49,527 bases of DNA, from assembly GCA_902782995.1 (NCBI GenBank), contig CACZPJ010000050.1, forward strand, positions 1 through 49,527, given 5' to 3'. The notes under the pieces are model-generated. The model saw nothing but the letters and a program-made list of their open reading frames with translations. It had not been told where the DNA came from and did not search any database. Below, one piece after another: positions 15,219 through 23,625 of this stretch; the stretch's first letter is position 1, and each line of letters begins with the position of its first letter. Position numbers and translations under genes: made by a program. Source of the stretch: an uncultured Lachnospiraceae bacterium. Lineage in GTDB: Bacteria; Bacillota; Clostridia; Lachnospirales; Lachnospiraceae.

Positions 15219-18092
15219 CTAATCGTTAAATGAATTCGTTGAAACACCGACATCTTCTGCGGTGTGGTCTAACAACGTTGCGGAATCTTCTAACTTGAAA
15301 TAATATTTTAACACATTTGCGGAAAAAGAGGTAGCATTTGCTGAATCATATCCATATGCAATTCGTGCCGCGATCGAGATCTGCGGATCTTCATATGGTG
15401 CATAACCTACAAATAACGCATGGTTCGGGCGTGTTTTCACCTGCTGTGCCGTACCGGTCTTACCGGCAACATTAACGGTGAAGCCATCAAACTGGTTATG
15501 GGTCTCTACTACCATCCGCATACCGGAATGTACGGCATCCCAGGTTGTGCTGCTGATCGAATCAATCGTATTCCGTACGGTAGGTTCGTAATTCTCGATC
15601 ACTTTTCCCTCTGCATCGGTCACCTTGTTCAATAATGTATAATTATATACCGTTCCGCTGTTTGCAACTGCCGTTACATAACGGGAAAGCTGCACGGTGG
15701 TATAACTGTTATCACTCTGTCCGATCGCTGCAGTAAGCGGGAATTCCGTTGCAACATGTGGTTCGCTTTCCGGGATCTCGATTCCGGTCGTATCGGTCAG
15801 TCCGAACAGATCTGCGTACTTCTTAATCACAGAGATACCCTGATCTGCATTGTAATTGCCGTTTACCGTACTCATCCGGTAGCCAACCTCATAGAAGAAG
15901 TAGTTACACGAATCACGGATCGCCTCGGAAACATTGATCGAGCCATGGGTGCTTGGGAAGATCCAGCACTTTGGTCCGTCCTCCACCTTTTCAAACTGAC
16001 CCTTATCTTCGATCGTCTCATTCGGAGAAATATATCCTTCGGTCAGTCCGGCAGTTGAGGTCAGCATCTTAAAAGTAGAACCCGGTGCAGTCTTCTGCTG
16101 CGTTGCATAGTCATAAAGCGGAAGTGCAAGGTCTTCATTTAAAAGTGCAAAATAGTCTGCATCGACACTGTTTGCCAGCCGGTTATTATCATAGCCCGGA
16201 TAGCTGACACAGGCGAGTACCTCACCGGTCTTGGTATCGGTAATCACGCAGGAACCGGAACACGGATCAAGCGCGAGCTGTGCCGGCGTAATATCAAGAC
16301 TCTTGATCTTCGCACGTAAGAAGTCAAACGCATTTGTCGTTCCGTTCGTCAGTGCCGCCACAGCCTCATTATCTTCCTTTAAGATTCCCTGATCATAGAG
16401 GATCACACAAAGCTGATTGCCGCTGATGCGGTCTTCTAAGATCAGATATTTGTAGATCTTTTTCGAAAAGCCACGGTCACTCTGTAATTCTTCGGTAATA
16501 TAATCCACCAGTGCCTGATAGATCTCAGAGGAATCGGAATACTTTTCATCTACGGAGAAACGTGTAATATCGATCCAGTTCTGGGCAACTGCATGATTTA
16601 AGTATTCGGCAAGACTGATCTTATCATTTTTCCAGTTCTGATACACTTCATCTGTCGTATCAATGGAATCCTTCATAAGAATGTTCTTATCGGTCAGCAT
16701 TGACACAATATAGGTCATATATACCTGCTGTTCTTCGCTCAGATTCTCATATGCTGCCGGTGCTGATGCAGTAAGCTGTGATGCCACATCCCGGATCACT
16801 TCCTGCTGTTTGACCGTAAACGCCTGATAAACTGCCTGCTCGGTTGCAGAAGCATCTTCCTTGTCGAAATGACGCATATCAATGACATTGTTATTGATCA
16901 GTGCATAATAGACATCATAAATCGGGATTCGGATATCAGAAGCACTGCTTCCGGAAGACGCATTGTATTCCTTGATATTTTCAATCTTCGAATATACGAT
17001 ACCTGCGATCTCCTGTTCGAGCAGATCATAAACCGCTTCCTGTAAGTCCTTCTGGATCGACAGATAGACATCATTACCGGCAGTCGGTTCTGTCCGGTTC
17101 ATCGTCTCGATCACACGACCGACACTGTCGACATAGACAGTCTCTGTTCCCTTATTACCCTGTAGCTGCTTATCCATCACCTGTTCAATGCCGGACTTAC
17201 CGATCACATCAGTCAGGGAATAATTCTCATCATCCTTCGACAACTCATCGTATTCACTCTGAGAGATCTTACCGGTATAACCGATCAGATGGGCAAAATA
17301 CTTACTGTCCACGTACTTGCGCACCGTATCTTCTGTGATCTGGATACCGGTCAGTGTGGCAGCATTTTCTTCTACATATGCAACTGTCTTATCCGAAACA
17401 TTGGATGCGATCGTAGTTGCGATATACTTCTGATAGCTATTTTCGGACATTGCATAACGGATCACCACGATCCGGTACAGATCCTTTTGGCTGTAATCCT
17501 TTGCATCTAAGCCATAACCGATCTTGTCACGCTTCGTACAGAGATATTCGATCACCTGCTGCGGGGTTGCTTCCGCTTCCACATAACCGAGGTTGTTATT
17601 CTTTTTTAAGAACTTCTCATCATCGGTCTTTTTATAGCCATAGACATCGGCAAGGAAACGAAGCAGCGTCTTGCCGGATACATTGTACGAATAACTTCCG
17701 TCGTCCTCTAAGGATATGTCAAAGTTATTATCAATGGAATCTCCGTTTTCATCCATGACATGCAGCAGTTCCATTAAGGCTGCATTTAACTTGCTGTTTT
17801 TATCTTTTCCGCTGTCATAGCTTCCGCTGTCTTCGATCGTGATACTATAGGCAAGTTCGTTGTAAGCTAAAAGCTCGCCATTGCGGTCGTAGATATTTCC
17901 ACGCGTACTGTTTAAGGTTCTCGTTTTCTGGATCTTAAGGCTGTAGTTTTCCTGATAGTCCGATCCCTTGATGATCTGAAGCGTAAAAATACGCTGTATC
18001 AGAATTGTAAAAAGAAGAACCAGCACAACCGCGAGCACAAGCAATCTGGATTTGAATATATTTTTTAGAAAGTCTTTTACCGATTCAAACAA
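15219..18092 (-). CDS. Class B penicillin-binding protein PBP2, elongasome type
   Basis: This transpeptidase cross-links peptidoglycan with RodA. The product is about 957 residues. One membrane helix (about 15-35) and a pedestal domain with the RGNIYDRNGELLA motif come first. The transpeptidase has all motifs: SxxK (GSTFK, about 672-675), SCN (about 728-730) and KTG (about 878-880). An insertion of about 240 helix-rich residues (about 365-605) separates the start of the transpeptidase from the CVITDTKTGEVLA segment, making the protein far longer than the usual 600-700. The TTG start at 18092 is chosen for AAGGAG 10 nt upstream. It overlaps the mreD stop by 8 nt. Longer alternatives are GTG 18104 and TTG 18125. 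Confidence 0.92.
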   Translation of the reverse strand: MFESVKDFLKNIFKSRLLVLAVVLVLLFTILIQRIFTLQIIKGSDYQENYSLKIQKTRTLNSTRGNIYDRNGELLAYNELAYSITIEDSGSYDSGKDKNSKLNAALMELLHVMDENGDSIDNNFDISLEDDGSYSYNVSGKTLLRFLADVYGYKKTDDEKFLKKNNNLGYVEAEATPQQVIEYLCTKRDKIGYGLDAKDYSQKDLYRIVVIRYAMSENSYQKYIATTIASNVSDKTVAYVEENAATLTGIQITEDTVRKYVDSKYFAHLIGYTGKISQSEYDELSKDDENYSLTDVIGKSGIEQVMDKQLQGNKGTETVYVDSVGRVIETMNRTEPTAGNDVYLSIQKDLQEAVYDLLEQEIAGIVYSKIENIKEYNASSGSSASDIRIPIYDVYYALINNNVIDMRHFDKEDASATEQAVYQAFTVKQQEVIRDVASQLTASAPAAYENLSEEQQVYMTYIVSMLTDKNILMKDSIDTTDEVYQNWKNDKISLAEYLNHAVAQNWIDITRFSVDEKYSDSSEIYQALVDYITEELQSDRGFSKKIYKYLILEDRISGNQLCVILYDQGILKEDNEAVAALTNGTTNAFDFLRAKIKSLDITPAQLALDPCSGSCVITDTKTGEVLACVSYPGYDNNRLANSVDADYFALLNEDLALPLYDYATQQKTAPGSTFKMLTSTAGLTEGYISPNETIEDKGQFEKVEDGPKCWIFPSTHGSINVSEAIRDSCNYFFYEVGYRMSTVNGNYNADQGISVIKKYADLFGLTDTTGIEIPESEPHVATEFPLTAAIGQSDNSYTTVQLSRYVTAVANSGTVYNYTLLNKVTDAEGKVIENYEPTVRNTIDSISSTTWDAVHSGMRMVVETHNQFDGFTVNVAGKTGTAQQVKTRPNHALFVGYAPYEDPQISIAARIAYGYDSANATSFSANVLKYYFKLEDSATLLDHTAEDVGVSTNSFND

Positions 18093-18603
18093 ACTTTTTG
18101 GCACTCCTTTTTTCCATCTGTTCAAGATGCTGATTGATCTTTAAGATAATAAAATATAAAACAATGGTTACAAGTAATGTATATACCAGCTCCGGAATCA
18201 CAATGTGGAGCATGAAATATCCGATCTGGAACTTTCCACGGAAAAAGAACCGCAGAACGTAAACCCCAAGGTTATATAAGACATCACTTACTCCGATCAG
18301 GATCAGAGGCAGCTTGATGTCATCCGGGAAAAACTGTTTGCGGAAAAATCCGTTAAAATAACCGATATACATATATTCTAAAGCATAAAATCCTAAGATA
18401 CTTCCGAAAAAGATGTCCATTAACATGCCGCTGAAAAAGCCAATGAACATTCCTTCCTTTTTGCCGCGCATAAAGCCAAAAGCGGCTGTAACCACAACGA
18501 GCAGGTTCGGAGAAATGGACGCAAAGGACAGTGCTTTAAATAATGTGCTCTGTAACAGGAAACACACGATAATGATGATTGCAACACTTATCTTTCTTCT
18601 CAT
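18085..18603 (-). CDS. mreD: Rod shape-determining protein MreD
   Basis: MreD is an integral membrane component of the elongasome that works with MreC. The 172-residue protein has five to six hydrophobic segments and the family features PNLLVVVTAAFGFMRGKKEG and FFSGMLMDIFFGSILGFYA. It is of typical length. GGAGT precedes the ATG. It follows mreC by 3 nt and overlaps the PBP2 gene, indicating tight coupling. Confidence 0.95.
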   Translation of the reverse strand: MRRKISVAIIIIVCFLLQSTLFKALSFASISPNLLVVVTAAFGFMRGKKEGMFIGFFSGMLMDIFFGSILGFYALEYMYIGYFNGFFRKQFFPDDIKLPLILIGVSDVLYNLGVYVLRFFFRGKFQIGYFMLHIVIPELVYTLLVTIVLYFIILKINQHLEQMEKRSAKKFV

Positions 18604-18606
18604 ATC

Positions 18607-19470
18607 CTACTCCGTTTCCGACCAGCCCTTTTTTGTATCAAGAATTACAAGCACTTCCTGCAGATGCTCAAAATCAACTGCCGGGGTGACACTTCCGGAC
18701 TTGGTCAGATTGTTTGCATCTGTTTTCAGTTCTGAGATATAGCCGACTAAGATTCCCTGCAGGAACTTGCTGCTGACATTCGATGTAACGATCTGATCGC
18801 CGACCTTGACCTTGTCATCATGATCCTGTAGGTTCTTTAACTTGATCGTCTGGCTTTCGGTCATCATCTGAAGATCTCCGTTGACGGTACAGTTATCGGA
18901 AGTGGAAAGAACCTGTCCATAAACACTGCTGATATCATCAATGATCGAACGTACCTTGGCATAATGCGGTCCGACATCGATCACGATTCCAACGAGTCCG
19001 CTGCCGGCAATGACATTCGCATCCTTTTTGATGCCGTCCTTGCTTCCTTTATCAATAATAAACGTGGAAAACCAGTTGCCGGTATCCTTACCGATCACAT
19101 TGGCAGCCACCTTATCATAATCCGGGTACTGCTTATCGAGGTCTAACAGTTCTCTTAAGTTGTCAAGCTCATACTGTTCGAGCTTGATCGTATTTAATTC
19201 AGAGGTAAGCTCGTTGACCTGCTTTTTTAATTCTTTATTCTCTGCCGTAACGTCCTTTAACTTTTTCAGATTGTCCGCTTTATCGGTGATCCAGCTTCCC
19301 ACCTGGTTGATTCCCCGCTGCATTGGTCCAAACACCGTACCGGCAACGGTATTGAGTGGTCCACCGCCAAGATTCATGGTAAAGCTTACATACATAATGC
19401 CCACGCAAAGCACCGTCAGGACAAGCAGTATGTATTTGCTTGGAATTTTGAACTTTGATTTACGCTTCAT
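18607..19470 (-). CDS. mreC: Rod shape-determining protein MreC
   Basis: MreC links the cytoplasmic MreB filament to PBP2 outside. The 287-residue protein has a basic N-terminal tail, one membrane helix (about 13-33), a coiled coil (about 62-105; LKKLKDVTAENKELKKQVNE) and the two-barrel extracellular domain. The latter carries motifs such as VIAGSGLVGIVIDVGPHYAKV. It follows mreB by 9 nt in the operon. Confidence 0.95.
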   Translation of the reverse strand: MKRKSKFKIPSKYILLVLTVLCVGIMYVSFTMNLGGGPLNTVAGTVFGPMQRGINQVGSWITDKADNLKKLKDVTAENKELKKQVNELTSELNTIKLEQYELDNLRELLDLDKQYPDYDKVAANVIGKDTGNWFSTFIIDKGSKDGIKKDANVIAGSGLVGIVIDVGPHYAKVRSIIDDISSVYGQVLSTSDNCTVNGDLQMMTESQTIKLKNLQDHDDKVKVGDQIVTSNVSSKFLQGILVGYISELKTDANNLTKSGSVTPAVDFEHLQEVLVILDTKKGWSETE

Positions 19471-19479
19471 ACTCTGCCT

Positions 19480-20499
19480 CTATTTAAAAAATCTGGTCTG
19501 CAAACTAAAACAAAGATGTTTATACTTCGCATCGGATACTATTTTTATCAGTCCGCGTGCTGCACTCTCTTCCGGATTGTCACAACGATTCACACGGATA
19601 TTCGTGATCTGTGTAAACAGGGTATCTAAGTTATGGATGGCAGATGCGCCTCCTGTGATATAGATACCGGAATGAATGATATCTTTTGCAAGCTCCGGCG
19701 GAGTCTTCTCTAAGATCATCTTGATCGAATTACAGATCGCATTCAGATTATCCTTGATCGCATCGTAAACAACCTGTGCCGTGATCTCCATCTCGATCGG
19801 GAGTCCGCTGACCACATCACGTCCGACGACTACCATGGAATCCTCTAAGTTCTCTCCGATGCCGGAGCCTAACTGTTCTTTTAACATTTTTGCTGTCTTT
19901 TGTCCGATCAGAAGATTGAAATTGCGCTTGATATAATTGATGATCGATTCATCAATACGGTTGCCGCCAAAATGTAACAGATCGCTTAATACCAGTCCAC
20001 CAAGGGAGATCACAGAGATCTCTGTTGTATCTGCACCGATGTCTACGATCATCGTTCCGGTCGGTTCATTGACGTCAAGCCCAAGTCCGACTGCATCTGC
20101 GATCGGCTTCTCGCATAACAGAACCGAACGCGGCTTCATCTTGCTCTGTGCAAAAATATCATAAAAAGCCTTTTTCTCTACTTCGGTAATATCGGTTGGC
20201 ACGGCTACCACAAACTCTGCGCCGCGTACCTTTCCCTTTGCATGTGTCTCTAAAAAGTCATTGATCATCGTCTGCATATTTGCAAAGTCTGCGATCACAC
20301 CATTGACGATCGGGAAGGTAACATGAATACTTTCCGGTGCTTTTTCATACATGGCATAAGCGGCATCCCCATATGCATACATCTGGTTCTTGTTAACGAT
20401 CGCAATCGTGTTCTTCTCATTCAGTATTTTCCCGGTTGCTTTACAATATACTTTTAAGTTTGAAGTTCCTAAATCAATTCCATATACATTGTTTGACAT
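19480..20499 (-). CDS. mreB: Rod shape-determining protein MreB
   Basis: MreB is a bacterial actin homologue that organises wall elongation. The 339-residue protein has the actin-fold phosphate loops (YGIDLGTSNLKVYCK and VDIGADTTEISVIS) and the adenosine-site motif GIYITGGASAIHNL. The start at 20499 has AGGGAG 6 nt upstream; an upstream extension would overlap radC. The sequence is somewhat divergent: the C-terminal tail after the last GL helix is long (KYKHLCFSLQTRFFK) and the N-terminal amphipathic helix is not obvious. Position immediately before mreC supports the MreB assignment over Mbl or MreBH. Confidence 0.92.
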   Translation of the reverse strand: MSNNVYGIDLGTSNLKVYCKATGKILNEKNTIAIVNKNQMYAYGDAAYAMYEKAPESIHVTFPIVNGVIADFANMQTMINDFLETHAKGKVRGAEFVVAVPTDITEVEKKAFYDIFAQSKMKPRSVLLCEKPIADAVGLGLDVNEPTGTMIVDIGADTTEISVISLGGLVLSDLLHFGGNRIDESIINYIKRNFNLLIGQKTAKMLKEQLGSGIGENLEDSMVVVGRDVVSGLPIEMEITAQVVYDAIKDNLNAICNSIKMILEKTPPELAKDIIHSGIYITGGASAIHNLDTLFTQITNIRVNRCDNPEESAARGLIKIVSDAKYKHLCFSLQTRFFK

Positions 20500-20527
20500 T
20501 GTTTTCTCCCTTGTTCTTACTACGGAC

Positions 20528-21211
20528 TTATAACTGTCCATGTTCCCGGAAGCTGTAATACTCATTATCACCGATAATGATATGATCCGACAGGTCGATT
20601 CCGATTAACGCTCCTGCCTGACTTACCTGCTCCGTTACATTTTTATCCGACTGGCTGGGAACTGCCATTCCACTTGGATGATTGTGCAGCAGGATAATCC
20701 GTACCGCCCGGTGTTCCATTGCCTTTAAAAAGATCTCACGCGGTGAGATCAATGACGCATTCACCGTACCGATCGAAACAACCTCGTCGCCAAGCAGCCT
20801 GCACTTTGCATCAAACATACAGACGATCAGGCGTTCCTGCTGTTCATGGCGTAACTGCTCCATGTAATAGACCGCCACCGATCTTGCATCCTGAAGGGCA
20901 ATCCTGCGGAAACGCTCTGTGCATGCGATCCGCTTCGACAGTTCACCGATACATTTTAGCTGGATCGCCTTTACCCGGCCGATCCCGGCAAACTGCTGCA
21001 ATTCTGTCAGGGACAGTGAATAAATATTCAAAAGCTGTCCGCAGTCTGCCTCTAAAATATCAGTTGCAAGCTCTACGGCTGTTTTTCCGTTTGTTCCGGT
21101 ACGCAAAATAACCGCAAGCAGTTCAGAATCCGTCAAAAATTCTGCACCCTTTGCCAGGCATTTTTCATACGGAAGTTCAGTTCCAGTCATGTTTTTCGAA
21201 TTCTTATACAT
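20528..21211 (-). CDS. radC: RadC/UPF0758 JAB-domain protein
   Basis: The 227-residue protein has an N-terminal helix-hairpin-helix region (about 30-95; LQQFAGIGRVKAIQLKC) and a C-terminal JAB/MPN domain. Its metal motif is complete: LLHNHPSGMAVPSQSD, with an upstream glutamate in EVVSIG. The family was named for DNA repair, but that role is not well supported in bacteria; a metal-dependent hydrolase is the safe description. It lies just before mreB, a pairing seen in many Firmicutes. AAGGGG precedes the ATG. Confidence 0.92.
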   Translation of the reverse strand: MYKNSKNMTGTELPYEKCLAKGAEFLTDSELLAVILRTGTNGKTAVELATDILEADCGQLLNIYSLSLTELQQFAGIGRVKAIQLKCIGELSKRIACTERFRRIALQDARSVAVYYMEQLRHEQQERLIVCMFDAKCRLLGDEVVSIGTVNASLISPREIFLKAMEHRAVRIILLHNHPSGMAVPSQSDKNVTEQVSQAGALIGIDLSDHIIIGDNEYYSFREHGQL

Positions 21212-21248
21212 AATATTCCCCTTCTACTCTCACACATCGGGCATATAT

Positions 21249-21277
21249 TATGTAGTGGTGTGTCTGATTACACACAA
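21249..21277 (-). promoter_or_regulatory. Possible promoter of the radC-mre-min operon
   Basis: The minus strand reads TTGTGT (21272-21277), 17 nt, TACATA (21249-21254), about 38 nt before the radC start. The -35 equals that of the small P-loop gene. The -10 is weak, and the operon may also be fed from upstream. Confidence 0.35.
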
Positions 21278-21285
21278 GAATAATA

Positions 21286-22587
21286 TTAACACAAGCAATC
21301 CATATTAACAAGTTTCTGTTCATAAAGTTTTTGTAATGACATCAGGATGCCGAGTTTTGCATGATACCAGGTAATACCACCCTGGAAATAAACTGCATAT
21401 GGCGGCTTTAATGGTCCGTCTGCACTCAGTTCGATCGAAGATCCCTGTACAAAAGCTCCGGCAGCCATGATCACCTCACTGTCATAACCCGGCATTGCCC
21501 AAGGCTCCGGCTTTACATAGCTGTCGACCGGTGCTGCCGCCTGGATTCCCTCACAGAAAGCGATCAACCCTTCTGCGGAATTCAGCGTAACCGCCTGGAT
21601 AATATCGTGACGGCTCTCGGTTCCGTTTGGAATGACCGGAAAGCCCAGTCGTTCATAGATATTGGCTGCAAAAATCGCTCCCTTCAGTGCACCGCTTACG
21701 ACAACCGGTGCCTGAAACAGACCCTGATAAAAGGACTGGATCACATTTAAGGATGCTCCGACTTCTTTGCCGAGTCCCGGTGAAGTCAGACGGTATGCCG
21801 CATTCTCCACGCATTCCTTTTTGCCGACAATATAGCCGCCGATCGGGGCAAGTCCGCCACCGGCATTTTTGATCAGGGAACCGACGATCATATCTGCACC
21901 GACCTCTAACGGTTCCTTTTCTTCTACAAATTCTCCATAGCAGTTATCTACCATACAGATGACATCCGGCTTGATCTCTTTGATAAAGGAGATCAGTTCA
22001 CCGATCCTTGCCACCGACAGAGTCGGTCTGGTCTGATACCCCTTCGAACGCTGGATCGTTACCAGCTTTGTTTTTTCATTGACCGCTTTTTTGATATTCT
22101 CATAGTCAAAGCTGCCGTCCTCTAACAGGTCGACCTGACGGTAAGAGATCCCATACTCTGCAAGCGAGCCCTTCGATGGACGGATTCCGATCACTTCCTC
22201 TAAGGTATCATATGGCTTTCCAACTGGAGAAAGCAGTTCATCCCCCGGCCGCAGATTCGACATCAGGGCGAGTGCAAGCGCATGTGTGCCACAGGTGATC
22301 TGTGGTCTTACGAGCGCATCCTCCCCATGAAAACAGCTTGCATAGACCTTCTCAAGTGTATCTCTTCCAAGATCGTTATAGCCGTAACCGTTTGACTGTG
22401 AAAAGCACTCGGCACTGACTTTATTCTCCTGCATGGCACGGATGACCTTCATCTGGTTAAATTCTGCCATTGCATCGATTGCTTCAAAGCGTTCCTTTAA
22501 TTCCTGTTCGATTTTTTCACCAAATGCATAGACTTCCTTTGAAATTCCCAGTGTTTCGTATTGTTCTTCGATTAACTTCTGATTCAT
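21286..22587 (-). CDS. Methionine gamma-lyase family protein (YnbB-like)
   Basis: This is a PLP enzyme of the family annotated as methionine gamma-lyase or 'aluminium resistance protein'. The 433-residue protein has the PLP lysine in MIVGSLIKNAGGG, the aspartate region VICMVDNCYGEF, and a conserved SNGYGYNDLGRDTLE segment. It belongs to fold type I with Cys/Met-metabolism enzymes. Its true substrate is not established. It follows miaA by 15 nt, an order typical of Clostridia (mutS-mutL-miaA-ynbB). Confidence 0.9.
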   Translation of the reverse strand: MNQKLIEEQYETLGISKEVYAFGEKIEQELKERFEAIDAMAEFNQMKVIRAMQENKVSAECFSQSNGYGYNDLGRDTLEKVYASCFHGEDALVRPQITCGTHALALALMSNLRPGDELLSPVGKPYDTLEEVIGIRPSKGSLAEYGISYRQVDLLEDGSFDYENIKKAVNEKTKLVTIQRSKGYQTRPTLSVARIGELISFIKEIKPDVICMVDNCYGEFVEEKEPLEVGADMIVGSLIKNAGGGLAPIGGYIVGKKECVENAAYRLTSPGLGKEVGASLNVIQSFYQGLFQAPVVVSGALKGAIFAANIYERLGFPVIPNGTESRHDIIQAVTLNSAEGLIAFCEGIQAAAPVDSYVKPEPWAMPGYDSEVIMAAGAFVQGSSIELSADGPLKPPYAVYFQGGITWYHAKLGILMSLQKLYEQKLVNMDCLC

Positions 22588-22602
22588 TTTTATCCTCGTT
22601 TT

Positions 22603-23580
22603 CTATTTGTTTGTCTGCGGACAGATTCCTCTGTCTGTTAGATCCTGCATCATTTTAGTTAAGATAGCGTTATCATCGTAAGCAAAATCCGGTTTATTGA
22701 CCCAGATCACATCCCGTTCTCTTTTAAACCATGTGATCTGCCGCTTTGCGAAATGTCTGGTATCGCGTTTTAAGATCCTTATTGCTTCTTCATACGAGAT
22801 CGCTCCATCCAGATAATCTAACAGTTCCTTATAGCCAAGTCCCTGCATGGAAACCATGTTCCTTGTATAGCCCTGATCCCGTAAGGACTTTACTTCCTCT
22901 AACAGCCCCTGTTCTATCATAAGATCCACACGCTGATTGATCCGCTCATAGAGATGGCTCCGCTCATCGTTTAGGACAAAATATGCGAAGTTATAAGGGG
23001 ATTCTTTTGCACGCTCCGCCTCGTTATGCTCTGATATGCGTTCACCGGATTCATGGTGAAATTCCAGTGCACGGATCACTCTTTTTACATTGTTCGGATG
23101 GATCTCTGCGGCTGCCTTCGGGTCACAGGACTCTAACATCTGATGCAGATATTCATTCCCCTTCTGCCCGGCAAGTGCTTCTAATTCCTTCCGGTAGGTA
23201 CTGTCGCATTCCTGAGAGGTAAAGTCAATGTCATAAAGAAGTGCCTGTATATAAAATCCGGTTCCCCCGACAATGACCGGGATCTGTCCGTTTGCATAGA
23301 TCTCTTTTAAATATTTTTTGGCATATTCCTGAAACCGGACCACATGGAACTCTTCATCCGGTTCGAATTCATCCACCAGATAATGTCTTACGCCCTGCAT
23401 TTCCTCCGGTGTGATCTTGGCAGATCCAATATCCATCTGCTTATAGACCTGCATGGAATCCGCAGAGATCACCGCTCCGTTCACTGCCTTGACAAGCCGG
23501 ATGGACAATGCTGTTTTTCCTACCGCAGTCGGACCGGTCAGAATGATCATTGGCGGCTTTTTTCTTATTTCTTCGTTCAT
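22603..23580 (-). CDS. miaA: tRNA dimethylallyltransferase
   Basis: MiaA adds a dimethylallyl group to A37 of tRNAs reading UNN codons. The 325-residue protein has the P-loop GPTAVGKTALS, the catalytic-region motif ISADSMQVYKQMDIGSAK, and the VGGTGFYIQALLYDIDF segment. The C-terminal ITWFKRERDVIW motif is also typical. AAGGAG lies 5 nt before the ATG. It sits between mutL and the ynbB-like gene. Confidence 0.96.
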   Translation of the reverse strand: MNEEIRKKPPMIILTGPTAVGKTALSIRLVKAVNGAVISADSMQVYKQMDIGSAKITPEEMQGVRHYLVDEFEPDEEFHVVRFQEYAKKYLKEIYANGQIPVIVGGTGFYIQALLYDIDFTSQECDSTYRKELEALAGQKGNEYLHQMLESCDPKAAAEIHPNNVKRVIRALEFHHESGERISEHNEAERAKESPYNFAYFVLNDERSHLYERINQRVDLMIEQGLLEEVKSLRDQGYTRNMVSMQGLGYKELLDYLDGAISYEEAIRILKRDTRHFAKRQITWFKRERDVIWVNKPDFAYDDNAILTKMMQDLTDRGICPQTNK

Positions 23581-23625
23581 ACTGCTCCTTCGTCTGATAC
23601 ATCTTCTATATAATTTTAGATACGA

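Noticed and set aside
21255..21277. GTGTGT/ACACAC hairpin between radC and the methionine gamma-lyase-like gene
   Set aside because: The stem is six pairs with no T-tract; the same bases serve better as a weak promoter.
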